Part shown: piece after piece, positions 1 through 7,774 of the stretch
How the letters are laid out: the number at the start of each line of letters is the position of its first letter
How positions within the stretch are numbered: position 1 is the stretch's first letter
Assembly (NCBI RefSeq): GCF_000682755.1
Contig: NZ_AWFF01000030.1
Span: 28,603-92,602 of the forward strand
Reading direction: 5' to 3'
DNA from: Hyphomonas beringensis
GTDB lineage: Bacteria > Pseudomonadota > Alphaproteobacteria > Caulobacterales > Hyphomonadaceae
Length of the DNA stretch: 64,000 nucleotides
Notes under the pieces: model-generated
The model's database searches: none
What the model saw: the letters and a program-made list of their open reading frames with translations, nothing else
Told to the model about the DNA's origin: nothing
Translations under genes and position numbers: made by a program

Positions 1-1
1 G

Positions 2-580
2 CGTCACCGTATTGAGGCTTTCGCGCTGGAAGCCTGCGGTGCAGCGGCCCAGTCTGTCCTGATAAGCACCTTACCGAACGATATCGATGGCGTCGGCATT
101 CATGAGAATGCCGGAGCAGAGGCATTAGCCTTCAATGCAGAGACGCTTCAGGCAGGCTTTGAACAGGTTATCAACGGCCGCTCAGGTGTCATAAGCTTGT
201 CTGACGACATGGCATCTGTCGAGATGCTGGAGCCTGTCGCTTCCGGCTATGGCGGCCCATTGGTAGGCATGTCGAATGCCTTGCCAACGGCCTCGGATGA
301 CGGAGAGAAAATCACTTTTGCCCTGCGCCGTCAGTTCAATCCTATCTTTGGTAACCGCCTGACTATTGAGGCACGTTATTCAAATGCAGATGAATACACA
401 CTCGCGGAGGGCGCCGTGCCGGTGCTCAAACTGTCGCCCCCGATGAGTGTCGACAATTTTGAAGGCATCGCGGCAAAGATTCAGCCAGATGGCAGCTATC
501 GGCTCTGGCTGATCTCGGACAACAATTTCAGCCCAAGGCAAAGAACCCTTCTTTACGCCTTTGACGTCAGCCTGCCCTGA
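2..580 (+). CDS. Esterase-like phytase-family protein (C-terminal part)
   Basis: The reading frame is open from base 2 to the stop at 578-580, so this is the last 192 codons of a gene that starts left of the window. The C-terminal signature DNFEGIA, followed about 15 residues later by LWLISDNNFS and then QRTLLYAFDV, is typical of the phytase-like esterase domain (Pfam Phytase-like, PF13449), a beta-propeller family of usually exported proteins. The TTG-initiated ORF at 197 is only an internal start of this frame. The substrate cannot be told from the sequence, and the family name does not prove phytase activity. The next element downstream is a structured RNA, so the gene probably ends its transcription unit here. 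Confidence 0.75.
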   Translation, partial: RHRIEAFALEACGAAAQSVLISTLPNDIDGVGIHENAGAEALAFNAETLQAGFEQVINGRSGVISLSDDMASVEMLEPVASGYGGPLVGMSNALPTASDDGEKITFALRRQFNPIFGNRLTIEARYSNADEYTLAEGAVPVLKLSPPMSVDNFEGIAAKIQPDGSYRLWLISDNNFSPRQRTLLYAFDVSLP

Positions 581-650
581 AGCATTTGCACCACGGCGCA
601 TCAATCCCTCTTACAAAGAGGTGCAGGCCGAATTACATCATAGCCAGCAC

Positions 651-838
651 AAGGGCTGCTGCGTTTGCAATGGGACTGATCTCCGGCGACCTTACTTACC
701 GTCAGGGAGCTGGCAATCTGGTCCGGACCGTGGTCCGGGCTCACCTGGCACCCACCTAGTCTCTAGGTTGACGGGAGTGAATATGCCCAGCGGCGTTGGT
801 GGTTCTTGTGCGCATATAATCTGGTGACGCCAGCCCTT
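651..838 (+). ncRNA. ssrS: Probable 6S RNA
   Basis: This region has no credible ORF and lies 22 nt before the 5-formyltetrahydrofolate cyclo-ligase gene, the classic proteobacterial location of 6S RNA. It can fold into a long rod. AAGGGCTG (651-658) pairs with CAGCCCTT (831-838) to close the ends. TGGG (671-674) pairs with CCCA (785-788), and CCGTCA (699-704) with TGACGG (769-774). CCGGACC (723-729) pairs with GGTCCGG (732-738) as an apical hairpin. A small side hairpin, ACCTAG-TCT-CTAGGT (754-768), matches the short hairpin found beside the central bubble in 6S RNAs. The length of about 188 nt is close to the E. coli molecule. 6S RNA mimics an open promoter and sequesters the housekeeping RNA polymerase holoenzyme in stationary phase. 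The exact ends are inferred from base pairing. Confidence 0.68.
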
Positions 839-860
839 ATGGCCGTTAAGGCTGCTGCAG

Positions 861-1463
861 ATGACACAGAGCATAGACAAAACTGATCTGCGCCACCGTA
901 TGCGTACCCTCCGCGCCGAAGCCGCCGCGCGTGATCCCGACGCAGCAGAGACGCTGGCCGAACAATTTCCAATGAAATTGCTGGAGCGATATGGCCCTGT
1001 CGTCGCTGGCTATGTGGCAATCAATGAAGAGATTGACCCGGCACCACTGATGAAGCGTCTTGCGAAGGCTGGCGCGGAACTGTGCCTGCCCCGTATCGAG
1101 GATAGCGGAGAGCTGACTTGGCGCCTGTGGTCTGTGGGCGAACCTCTGGAGCGCCGCCCCTTTGGTCTGCTCGAACCTGCACAAGATGCTCCGATGGCTA
1201 AGCCGACGCTGATCCTGACGCCCTTGCTGGCATTTGATGGCATGGGCAACCGCCTCGGCTATGGCAAAGGTCATTATGACCGAGCTTTTGAGGCTCTGCG
1301 CGCAAATGGCCGCGCGTTTGCCTGCGCCCTCGCCTATCCGGCGCAGCAGATTGATCAGGTTCCTACGGAATCCCATGACCAGCCTCTGGACTGGGCCGTG
1401 ACCCCCATCGGCTCGATACCGCTTTTCATGATGCGAAACATGAAAAGCCTGACAGACAGCTAG
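861..1463 (+). CDS. 5-formyltetrahydrofolate cyclo-ligase
   Basis: This 200-residue protein matches the usual family length. The diagnostic C-terminal motif GMGNRLGYGKGHYDRAF-like stretch starts at residue 127 and carries the ATP/folate-binding GxGxGxYD elements. The N-terminus begins DLRHRMRTLRAEA, the expected basic helix. The enzyme converts 5-formyl-THF to 5,10-methenyl-THF with ATP in the cytoplasm and recycles folate. The gene lies immediately downstream of the probable 6S RNA, as ygfA does in E. coli, so the two may be processed from one transcript. The start at 861 has only a weak ribosome-binding site (GCTGCTGCAG upstream), consistent with translation from an RNA processed close to the start. 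Confidence 0.92.
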   Translation: MTQSIDKTDLRHRMRTLRAEAAARDPDAAETLAEQFPMKLLERYGPVVAGYVAINEEIDPAPLMKRLAKAGAELCLPRIEDSGELTWRLWSVGEPLERRPFGLLEPAQDAPMAKPTLILTPLLAFDGMGNRLGYGKGHYDRAFEALRANGRAFACALAYPAQQIDQVPTESHDQPLDWAVTPIGSIPLFMMRNMKSLTDS

Positions 1464-1526
1464 GACGCTCAGAAAACTGGCGCATTTCTTGCGAAATACC
1501 TGAAAAGGTAAACGCAAAGCAGTGAA

Positions 1527-2528
1527 ATGCAGTCTTCAGAAGAAAACATCGAAAAGAAGTGGCTAGGCCATTTCAGCGATATTCATGCCATTGTGGGACT
1601 CTGCCTGGTCGCAGTGTTTCTATTCGGGATCATAGGCCTCGTGTCTTCCAAAAAGACAGACAGGCCCTCCCTGATGGCGGACGTGCCCGTTTACTATCCC
1701 GCCACACCTCCAGAGGCTGAACCTGCGCCTCATGATGATACCAAGACGCCTGCGCCGGACGCCGTGCCAGAGCCAGCCCCCGAGCAGAACGCCCCCCAAC
1801 CCAAACAGCTCGCCAATTCGAGCCCAGCCTTCATCTCATTGCTGGGAGATGCCCCTCTGGAGGACACCTATTATCTCGCCAAGAGCAATGGCCCCCGCGA
1901 TTTCTACGGCGGCCGATGGGCGCCCGAAAACATCGAGACCACAGCCGATGGCACCACCTTCACGGTGAAGAAGGAAGACAATCCGGACGTTCCGTTCTCG
2001 ATTGCGGAGGCGAGCACCTACAAGCGCTACGGCTATGGCCGCTATGAAGCGATCATGCAGATCGGCAAGGGTTCAGGGCTGGTTTCGGCCTTCTTCACCT
2101 ATACCGGCCCCTATTTCGGGGACCCGCATGATGAAGTGGACATCGAATTCCTGGGCAAGGACACGACCAAGATCCATTTCAATTACTGGCGAAATGGGAA
2201 ACGCGGCAAGTTTGCCACGTTCGACCTGCCCTTTGATGCCTCTGAAGGACCACACCTTTACGCGTTTGAATGGCTTCCGGACCGCATCACCTGGTATGTC
2301 GACGGTGTGCCATTCTATGCGAGCGACCTGAACGATCCCTCTATCCCCAAAACTGCAGGCAAGATGCATTTCAGCCACTGGACCGGCATCCCCCAAATGC
2401 GGGACTGGCACGGAAAGCCCGGCTTTGGGGATGAGGCTGTGACGACCGTCAGCTGCGCGTCTTTCACGCCGATGGGCGAAGACAAGCGGTCCTGCAGCGA
2501 TGTCTACAAGGAAAAGAAAAACTCCTGA
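1527..2528 (+). CDS. Membrane-anchored GH16 family beta-glycanase
   Basis: This 333-residue protein has an N-terminal membrane segment at about residues 20-42 (AIVGLCLVAVFLFGIIGLV) preceded by a charged cytoplasmic stretch. A Pro/Glu/Ala-rich linker follows (about 55-100), then a glycoside hydrolase family 16 domain. The catalytic signature EVDIE has its nucleophile at E203, D205 and the acid/base residue at E207, and it is preceded by a typical YGYGRYEAIMQ strand. GH16 enzymes cut beta-1,3 or mixed beta-1,3/1,4 glucans and related polysaccharides; the exact substrate is unknown. The single uncleaved-looking anchor suggests a periplasm-facing enzyme tethered to the inner membrane, possibly for exopolysaccharide trimming, but no polysaccharide synthesis genes lie nearby. 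Confidence 0.85.
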   Translation: MQSSEENIEKKWLGHFSDIHAIVGLCLVAVFLFGIIGLVSSKKTDRPSLMADVPVYYPATPPEAEPAPHDDTKTPAPDAVPEPAPEQNAPQPKQLANSSPAFISLLGDAPLEDTYYLAKSNGPRDFYGGRWAPENIETTADGTTFTVKKEDNPDVPFSIAEASTYKRYGYGRYEAIMQIGKGSGLVSAFFTYTGPYFGDPHDEVDIEFLGKDTTKIHFNYWRNGKRGKFATFDLPFDASEGPHLYAFEWLPDRITWYVDGVPFYASDLNDPSIPKTAGKMHFSHWTGIPQMRDWHGKPGFGDEAVTTVSCASFTPMGEDKRSCSDVYKEKKNS

Positions 2529-2566
2529 GCCGTCCTTTGAAGGAGGCTCAGGAGACAGTTTTCTTA
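2522..2566 (+). terminator. Rho-independent terminator of the GH16 gene
   Basis: CTCCTGAGCC (2522-2531) and GGCTCAGGAG (2545-2554) form a perfect 10-bp stem. The loop itself contains a TCCTT/AAGGA extension. The run AGTTTTCTT follows. The stem starts over the GH16 stop codon and lies just before the end of the convergent zeta-subunit gene. Confidence 0.7.
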
Positions 2567-2887
2567 CTTGTCCTTGAGGATTTGCTCGCGGGCGACCGGC
2601 AGCAATTCAGCCATCTGCTCGCGAATACGGGCGTCCGTGCGATCAATGCCTGCTTCGTCGAAATCCTTGCGAACCTTGCGGAACACGTCCTCATCGCCGG
2701 CTTCTTCCAGGTCAGACAGGACAACAGATTTCGCATAGGCTTCGGCGTCAGCACCGCTCAGCCCCATCAGATCCGCAGCCCAGACGCCAAGCAGCTTGTT
2801 GCGGCGCGCCATCACTTTGAACTGGGTTTCCTGATCCAATGCGTAGCGTGCCTCTTCTGCGCGCTCGCGATCATCAAATGTGCTCAT
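2564..2887 (-). CDS. F1-ATPase inhibitor zeta subunit (DUF1476)
   Basis: This 107-residue all-helical, highly charged protein begins MSTFDDRERAEEARYALDQE. That is the conserved N-terminus of the DUF1476 family (PF07345), whose Paracoccus member is the zeta inhibitor of F1-ATPase. In that family the N-terminal inhibitory helix blocks ATP hydrolysis by F1. Length and start fit the family; a longer frame running back across purC is a shadow. The gene is divergent from purC, a pairing common in alphaproteobacteria, with a 174-bp promoter region between them. The F1 genes themselves lie near 51-55.7 kb in this window. Confidence 0.85.
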   Translation of the reverse strand: MSTFDDRERAEEARYALDQETQFKVMARRNKLLGVWAADLMGLSGADAEAYAKSVVLSDLEEAGDEDVFRKVRKDFDEAGIDRTDARIREQMAELLPVAREQILKDK

Positions 2888-3061
2888 GAAATGGCCTTTC
2901 TGAAAGGTGGTCTTCTTCTGGGTGCATATAGGGGCTGACATGAGGTGTGCGCAATAATTGTTTCTTTGGGCAGATTGGCGTAACAGTCGCGCTTTCTGGG
3001 GTTGCTGTTCACGATTCTCGTTACAGGCGAACCAGATCCCTTTGCAGGAGGCCCGGTACGT

Positions 3062-3835
3062 ATGAACAAGAAGCGCGTAGTCTATGAGGGCAAGGCCAAG
3101 ATTCTTTATGAAGGCCCGGAACCCGGTACACTGATCCAGTACTTCAAGGACGATGCGACCGCATTCAACGCAGAAAAGCGCGCCGTCCTGGACGGCAAAG
3201 GCGTCCTGAACAACCGCATCAGCGAGTTCATGATGACCCGTCTTTCCGCCGTGGGCATCCCGACACACTTCATCCGTCGCCTCAACATGCGTGAGCAGCT
3301 GATCAAGAAAGTGGACATCATTCCGCTGGAAGTCGTCGTGCGCAATGTTGCCGCAGGCACGCTTTCTAAGCGCCTCGGCATTGAGGAAGGCCAAGTCCTT
3401 CCGCGCCCTATGGTGGAGTTCTACTACAAGGACGACGCCCTGGGTGACCCCCTTGTCACAGAAGAGCATATTGCTGCATTTGGCTGGGCCGGGCCGCAGG
3501 AATATGATGACCTGATCTCTCTGGCTCTGCGCGTGAATGATTTCATGTCCGGCCTGTTTGCTGCCGTTGGTATTCGCTTGGTCGACTTCAAACTTGAGTT
3601 TGGTCGCCATTATGATGGTGACAGCGAAGTGCCGCGCATCCTGCTGGCTGACGAAATCAGCCCGGACAGCTGCCGCCTCTGGGATTTTGAGACGGGCAAC
3701 AAGTTGGACAAGGATCGCTTTCGCCGTGACATGGGCGGCGTGACAGAGGCCTATGCCGAAGTCGCTCGCCGCTTGGGCATTCTCAAGGAGTCCGGTGAAA
3801 CGGACAATGTGGTCAGCTTCAACGGGGGCAAATAG
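3062..3835 (+). CDS. purC: Phosphoribosylaminoimidazole-succinocarboxamide synthase
   Basis: The protein has 257 residues and starts [20 protein letters not shown]. It includes the SAICAR synthetase signatures: an [22 protein letters not shown] loop and the LVDFKLEFG...[16 protein letters not shown] segment. The start at 3062 is chosen over an upstream in-frame codon at 3002 because AGGAGG lies at 3046-3051, and the protein then has the family length. The enzyme joins aspartate to CAIR with ATP in de novo purine synthesis. purS follows 115 bp downstream on the same strand. Confidence 0.95.
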   Translation: MNKKRVVYEGKAKILYEGPEPGTLIQYFKDDATAFNAEKRAVLDGKGVLNNRISEFMMTRLSAVGIPTHFIRRLNMREQLIKKVDIIPLEVVVRNVAAGTLSKRLGIEEGQVLPRPMVEFYYKDDALGDPLVTEEHIAAFGWAGPQEYDDLISLALRVNDFMSGLFAAVGIRLVDFKLEFGRHYDGDSEVPRILLADEISPDSCRLWDFETGNKLDKDRFRRDMGGVTEAYAEVARRLGILKESGETDNVVSFNGGK

Positions 3836-3950
3836 CCCCCAATCGCCCTTAGGCAAAAACCTTCACAATCGCGCGCTGCCTGTCTGTTCCAATGACGAGG
3901 CAATTGGGCTAAACGAAGCCCGACTCAGACTTCGCCAGGAGATCATTTAC

Positions 3951-4196
3951 ATGAAGGCCATCGTTCACATCGCACTCAAGAATGGTGTTCTGGACCCTCA
4001 AGGTAAGGCCGTTGCGGATACTCTGGCACGTATGGGCTACAAGGAAGTTGAAGCGGCGCGCATCGGCAAGGTCATCGAACTGGATCTTGAAGATGGCCTC
4101 TCCAAAGATTCCGCGGACGCTCGCGTAAAGGAAATGTGCGAGAAGCTTCTGGCAAACACCGTGATCGAAAGCTATCGCTACGAACTGGCTGACTAG
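3951..4196 (+). CDS. purS: FGAM synthase small subunit PurS
   Basis: This 81-residue protein (MKAIVHIALKNGVLDPQGKA...) matches the small, obligately dimeric PurS subunit. PurS bridges PurQ (glutaminase) and PurL (synthetase) in the formylglycinamidine ribonucleotide synthase complex. An AGGAG sequence sits about 10 nt before the ATG at 3951. In many alphaproteobacteria purS is followed directly by purQ and purL. Here it is followed by a strong GC hairpin and then a TetR gene, so purQ and purL must be elsewhere. Confidence 0.93.
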   Translation: MKAIVHIALKNGVLDPQGKAVADTLARMGYKEVEAARIGKVIELDLEDGLSKDSADARVKEMCEKLLANTVIESYRYELAD

Positions 4197-4209
4197 GCTG
4201 TCGCCCTCA

Positions 4210-4229
4210 GGGCCCCAGTCATGGGGCCC
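4210..4229 (+). terminator. Hairpin after purS
   Basis: GGGCCCC (4210-4216) and GGGGCCC (4223-4229) form a perfect 7-bp GC stem with loop AGTCAT, 14 nt after the purS stop. The tail ATAATTATAG is AT-rich but not a U-run, so this may be a weak or factor-assisted terminator. Confidence 0.5.
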
Positions 4230-4311
4230 ATAATTATAGCAAACTTCTGAAATGCATTTTGCTGGTATGTGCGTCACTTTCTGGCGCATGCAACGTCAAC
4301 TGCATTAGTGA

Positions 4312-4327
4312 GCAAGTAATCACTTGC
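4312..4327. promoter_or_regulatory. Palindromic candidate operator upstream of the TetR gene
   Basis: GCAAGT (4312-4317) and ACTTGC (4322-4327) form a perfect palindrome around AATC, 52 nt before the TetR start codon. A 16-bp two-fold symmetric site in this position is what an autoregulating TetR dimer would bind. The assignment to this regulator is inferred from position only. Confidence 0.5.
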
Positions 4328-4379
4328 GGGAATTTCCTGTCGAGGCTATATCTGGGCCAGAGAGATAGGGGAATGCACC

Positions 4380-4988
4380 ATGGCGCGACAAGCCAGCAAA
4401 ACCAAAGACGAGGCAAAAAAACCTCGCGCGCGTAATGCGCGCCCGAAAATCGAGCGGGCCGCCCTCAAGCTCTTCATTCACGAAGGGATTGATGCCGCGA
4501 CAACGCGCGAAATTGCCGAGAAAGCTGGCGTGTCTGAAGGCGCGCTTTACCGACACTACAAGGGCAAGGACGAGTTGGCCCTCTCCCTGTTCATGGAAAC
4601 TCATAACCGCCTTGGTGCGATGATGGCCGAAGCCCTGTCGGGTGATGGCAATCTGGATGAAAAAGTGCTTTCCGCTGTGACGGCCTACTGCGAACTGGCC
4701 GATGAGGACTTTCTGCTCTTCTCATTCCATCTCGTCTCGCTGAACCGGTTCCTACCTTATGACAAACGCCGCGAAGATGATCCGGTCTCGATCACGGAGA
4801 AGATCATCGCCAGTTTGATGCAGGAAGGCGTAATTCCCAAAGGCGACCCAGCCCTGAAGGCTGCCATGGCCTTGGGTGTCGTCATGCAGGCTGGACAGAA
4901 CAAGATCTATAATCGCCTGCCCGGCCCACTCTCCCAGCATGCGGAAGCCATGGCCCGCGCAGTCCTCTGTGTTCTGAAGTCGGAATAG
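4380..4988 (+). CDS. TetR-family transcriptional regulator
   Basis: The protein has 202 residues. A basic N-terminal tail (residues 1-20) precedes a classic TetR helix-turn-helix: AALKLFIHEGIDAATTREIA, then KAGVSEGALYRHYKGKDELA, covering about residues 22-70. The C-terminal helical region, which binds ligand and dimerises in this family, is divergent. The gene is followed 23 bp later by plsC, so it probably forms a two-gene operon and may control phospholipid or fatty-acid related functions. A perfect palindrome at 4312-4327 is a candidate autoregulatory operator. The ligand is unknown. Confidence 0.88.
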   Translation: MARQASKTKDEAKKPRARNARPKIERAALKLFIHEGIDAATTREIAEKAGVSEGALYRHYKGKDELALSLFMETHNRLGAMMAEALSGDGNLDEKVLSAVTAYCELADEDFLLFSFHLVSLNRFLPYDKRREDDPVSITEKIIASLMQEGVIPKGDPALKAAMALGVVMQAGQNKIYNRLPGPLSQHAEAMARAVLCVLKSE

Positions 4989-5011
4989 TTCCTTTTAAGG
5001 AGAACGACGTC

Positions 5012-5818
5012 ATGCGCGCCCTGGTCTTCACACTCGTATACTATCTGCTGTCAGCGATTTATGTGCTGGTTTCCGTCCCGTTTCTGGCTCTGCCAGGTCG
5101 CGGCCCGGTCAGCAGGATCATCCGTAGCTATACGCGTGCCATGAACTGGAATTTGCGCATGGTCGCCGGCATTCGCAAAGAAGTGCGCGGCAAGGAAAAC
5201 CTGCCGGAGGGCGCGTTCGTGATCGGCGCCAAGCATCAAAGTTGGGGCGATGGATACCTGATCTATCCCGAAGTGAAGAACCTCGCCTTCGTCACCGGCG
5301 ATCATCTGGAGAAGTTCCCGCTCGTCGGCGGCATACTGCGAAAGCTTGGTGCAATTGTTATCGACACATGCGGCGGCGGAGAACGTAAGGCAGCCTCTCT
5401 TCGTGAAGGCATGGAAGTCGCCCGAAAGGAAGGTCGCCGCGTATTGATCTATCCGGAGGGGCACCTGGCCCCGGCTGGTTACCATTTCCGCTACAAGCCC
5501 GGCATCTGGCACATGGCGCAAGCCATGCAGGTGCCAGTCGTTCCCGTTGCCACAAATATCGGTGTCTTCTGGAGGCAGCAGGAAAAGAAAAAACGACCCG
5601 GCACAGCTGTCATCGAGTTTCTGGAGCCGATCCCGTACGATCTGCCCAAGGACGAGTTCATGAACCGGCTGACAGAAGTCGTTGAGGCGCGGACTGCAGA
5701 ACTCGTTGCCGAAGCCACCGGCTCCCCTGTCACGCCTGCCATACTTATCCCGGACCCGCCAAAGGGCATGGAAGCCCAGCCTACGCCCAGCGACCTCGCA
5801 GCCTATGGCAAGCCTTGA
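5012..5818 (+). CDS. plsC: 1-acyl-sn-glycerol-3-phosphate acyltransferase (PlsC family)
   Basis: The protein has 268 residues with an N-terminal hydrophobic segment at about 4-28 that anchors it to the inner membrane. The catalytic HX4D motif is H75-QSWG-D80, and the acceptor-binding YPEGH motif is at about 147-151. PlsC transfers an acyl chain to the sn-2 position of lysophosphatidate to make phosphatidic acid. The ribosome-binding sequence AAGGAG lies 8-9 nt before the ATG. The start lies 23 bp after the TetR stop, so the two genes are likely cotranscribed. Many genomes have several PlsC paralogues, so this one may act on a specialised acceptor. Confidence 0.88.
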   Translation: MRALVFTLVYYLLSAIYVLVSVPFLALPGRGPVSRIIRSYTRAMNWNLRMVAGIRKEVRGKENLPEGAFVIGAKHQSWGDGYLIYPEVKNLAFVTGDHLEKFPLVGGILRKLGAIVIDTCGGGERKAASLREGMEVARKEGRRVLIYPEGHLAPAGYHFRYKPGIWHMAQAMQVPVVPVATNIGVFWRQQEKKKRPGTAVIEFLEPIPYDLPKDEFMNRLTEVVEARTAELVAEATGSPVTPAILIPDPPKGMEAQPTPSDLAAYGKP

Positions 5819-5824
5819 TCTGCC

Positions 5825-6430
5825 CTATTCGGCGCCCTGTGCCCTGTAAGCCTCTAAGGCGGCTTCCACTACGCCTTGTGCTTCCGCTGCATCCCCATAG
5901 CCACTCAGCACCACCTGGTTGCCACCTACGGGAACCTGCTTGTAAGTCAGAAAGAAAGCCTCGATCTGGTCACGCTGTACTGTCGGCAAGTCAGAGACGT
6001 CACGAACTTCCTTGTAGAAAGGGTCGACGTCATCAGCAGGCACGGTAATGATCTTGTCGTCAGGGTCCCCTGCATCCGTCATGCGTAGCACGCCGATAGC
6101 GCGCACTTTGAGGTAAGCCCCTGGTACGACAGGCTGGCGCGTCAGTACCATGGTATCCAGTGGGTCCCCATCGCCTGCAAGAGACGACGGAATAGACCCG
6201 TAATTCGCAGGATACCCGACAGACGTGGACAGGAACCGGTCGACGCGCACATGGCCCGTCTCTTTATCAATCTCGTATTTTGTGAAGCTGCCCGCCGGAA
6301 TTTCGATGACGGCGTAGAAACCGTCTGTCTCTTCTGGCTGCGGAATCGCGAATGGATGCACCGGTTCGGCAAACGCAGACACTAAACTCAGGGACGCTAC
6401 TCCCAGCAGCAGGCTCGCCAGTTTCTTCAT
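5825..6430 (-). CDS. Exported family I inorganic pyrophosphatase
   Basis: This 201-residue protein begins with a signal peptide (MKKLASLLLGVASLSLVSAFA, cleavage near residue 20-22). A complete family I pyrophosphatase follows. The metal-binding signature DGDPLD is at D87-D92, with further conserved acids and lysine in MTDAGDPDDK at about 117-126 and YPANYG at 73-78. The cytoplasmic enzymes hydrolyse PPi to drive biosynthesis; a periplasmic form would instead scavenge phosphate or remove PPi released outside. The start at 6430 is preceded by GGGAGG. The gene is 28 nt downstream of the DNA glycosylase gene on the same strand. Confidence 0.85.
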   Translation of the reverse strand: MKKLASLLLGVASLSLVSAFAEPVHPFAIPQPEETDGFYAVIEIPAGSFTKYEIDKETGHVRVDRFLSTSVGYPANYGSIPSSLAGDGDPLDTMVLTRQPVVPGAYLKVRAIGVLRMTDAGDPDDKIITVPADDVDPFYKEVRDVSDLPTVQRDQIEAFFLTYKQVPVGGNQVVLSGYGDAAEAQGVVEAALEAYRAQGAE

Positions 6431-6458
6431 CCCAGACCTCCCATAAAGCTGAACCCTG

Positions 6459-6953
6459 TCAGTTATCGCCCAGAAGCGCAGCACGCCATAGGGCACACTT
6501 CTGTTGAAACCGCATGGCCGCATAGGCTGGGCTGGTGGACGGCACGGCAAGTGCCTGCGCCGATGGCGGCAGATGATCACGCGCAAAGCGGTCAAAACTC
6601 TTGGCAGCCTTTCCGCCATTCAGCGCGACACGGCGAATATTTGGATGCCTGAAAAAAAAGCCAGAAAAGTCATTCGGCACTTCGGCCTTGATATTGGAAT
6701 CGAGACTACCTTCTCGTTTGCAGAACTGAAGCACATCCCACACGGCGACACCTTGAGTCTTGAGGATCTGCGCACGCGTCTCATAGGGCTTGTCCGGGCC
6801 CGCGCCAAACAATTCCCCCATGATGGGCCAGAATGCATTGCGGGGATGGGCATAGTATTGCCCTGCCTCAAGGGAGGCGACGCCAGGCATGCTACCAAGA
6901 ATAAGAATTCTCGCATCAGGGGCCGCGATCGGATCAAAGCTCTGAATGATCAT
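6459..6953 (-). CDS. DNA-deoxyinosine glycosylase (UDG superfamily)
   Basis: The protein has 164 residues. The N-terminal LILGSMPG motif and the YYAHPRNAFWPIM segment, about 25 residues later, define the hypoxanthine-DNA glycosylase branch of the uracil-DNA glycosylase superfamily. The C-terminal VPSTSPAYA segment matches the second conserved loop. The enzyme removes deaminated adenine (hypoxanthine) from DNA and starts base-excision repair. It lies between the pyrophosphatase and sufA genes on the same strand, 34 nt after sufA, so it may be transcribed by read-through of the Fe-S operon. Confidence 0.85.
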   Translation of the reverse strand: MIIQSFDPIAAPDARILILGSMPGVASLEAGQYYAHPRNAFWPIMGELFGAGPDKPYETRAQILKTQGVAVWDVLQFCKREGSLDSNIKAEVPNDFSGFFFRHPNIRRVALNGGKAAKSFDRFARDHLPPSAQALAVPSTSPAYAAMRFQQKCALWRAALLGDN

Positions 6954-6987
6954 TCGGGCCCTGCTCCGGCAATCAGATTCAGGGGCC

Positions 6988-7347
6988 TCAGGCGTCTACA
7001 GCCGGCACAATCGTGACGCTTTCACCGCATCCGCAGGCATCTGTCTGGTTCGGGTTCCGAAACACAAATTTCTCGTGCAGCGGAGTGACTTCATAATCGA
7101 CTTCACTGCCCAGCAGAAACAGGACGGCTTTGGCATCTATCAGGATGGTCACGCCATTGTCTTCCACCACCTCATCCAGAGTTTCCGGCGCGGTGGCGTA
7201 ATCCATGACATATTCCATGCCAGCACAGCCGCCATTCTTCACGCCAACGCGCAAATAGCCGGCGCCTTTTTCCTGCATGATCTCCTTAACGCGCTCTGCA
7301 GCGGCGTCAGTGAGCTTTACGGGTTTGGGTCTCGGTCTTCTGGCCAT
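6988..7347 (-). CDS. sufA: SufA/IscA-type Fe-S carrier
   Basis: The 119-residue HesB/IscA-family protein has the three cluster ligands: C41 in GGCAGMEY, and C105 and C107 in ACGCGES. These A-type carriers receive clusters from the SufBCD scaffold and hand them to apo-proteins. It is the last suf gene of the minus-strand operon, 35 nt after sufT. The N-terminal basic stretch RRPRPKPVKLT is usual in alphaproteobacterial members. The name sufA rests on operon position; by sequence alone IscA or ErpA would be equally acceptable. Confidence 0.9.
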   Translation of the reverse strand: MARRPRPKPVKLTDAAAERVKEIMQEKGAGYLRVGVKNGGCAGMEYVMDYATAPETLDEVVEDNGVTILIDAKAVLFLLGSEVDYEVTPLHEKFVFRNPNQTDACGCGESVTIVPAVDA

Positions 7348-7382
7348 ACTGACTAGATAGGAAGGATAGGGTTCAGGTTCAA

Positions 7383-7766
7383 TTAAAGCATGTTCAGCGC
7401 AAGACGCGCTTCATCGGACATACGGGACGGATCCCAAGGCGGATCGAAGGTAAGGTGTACCTCGACATCCTTGATGCCCTCTACAGTTCGCGCGGCCGTC
7501 TCCACCCAGCCCGGCATATCGCCCGCCACCGGGCATCCTGGAGCCGTGAGGGTCATTTCCACGTCCACTTTGCGGTCATCATCAATGTCGACTTTATAGA
7601 TCAGGCCCAATTCATAGATATCGACCGGGATTTCCGGGTCGAATACCGTCTTGAATGCCTCGATCAGCGCATCGGTGATCTTGTTCAGCTCATCCTGCGG
7701 AATCGCCGAAGGCGCCGCATCCTCTGAAACATCGACCATGTCGCGAGATGTCATATCATCTGCCAT
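7383..7766 (-). CDS. sufT: SufT-type Fe-S assembly protein (DUF59/MIP18)
   Basis: The protein has 127 residues. An acidic N-terminal leader of about 25 residues is followed by a DUF59 domain with the PVDIYELGLIY and TLTAPGCPVAGDMPGWV motifs; the Cys in APGCP is the conserved one. SufT proteins help mature Fe-S proteins and are usually encoded in suf operons between sufS and sufA, as here. The gene starts 8 nt after the end of sufS. Confidence 0.9.
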   Translation of the reverse strand: MADDMTSRDMVDVSEDAAPSAIPQDELNKITDALIEAFKTVFDPEIPVDIYELGLIYKVDIDDDRKVDVEMTLTAPGCPVAGDMPGWVETAARTVEGIKDVEVHLTFDPPWDPSRMSDEARLALNML

Positions 7767-7774
7767 GGTGCCCT

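Noticed and set aside
2888..3856. Minus-strand extension giving a 430-codon ORF upstream of the zeta-subunit gene
   Set aside because: It runs antisense through the whole purC gene and has no family-like sequence; the DUF1476 protein has a normal start at 2887.
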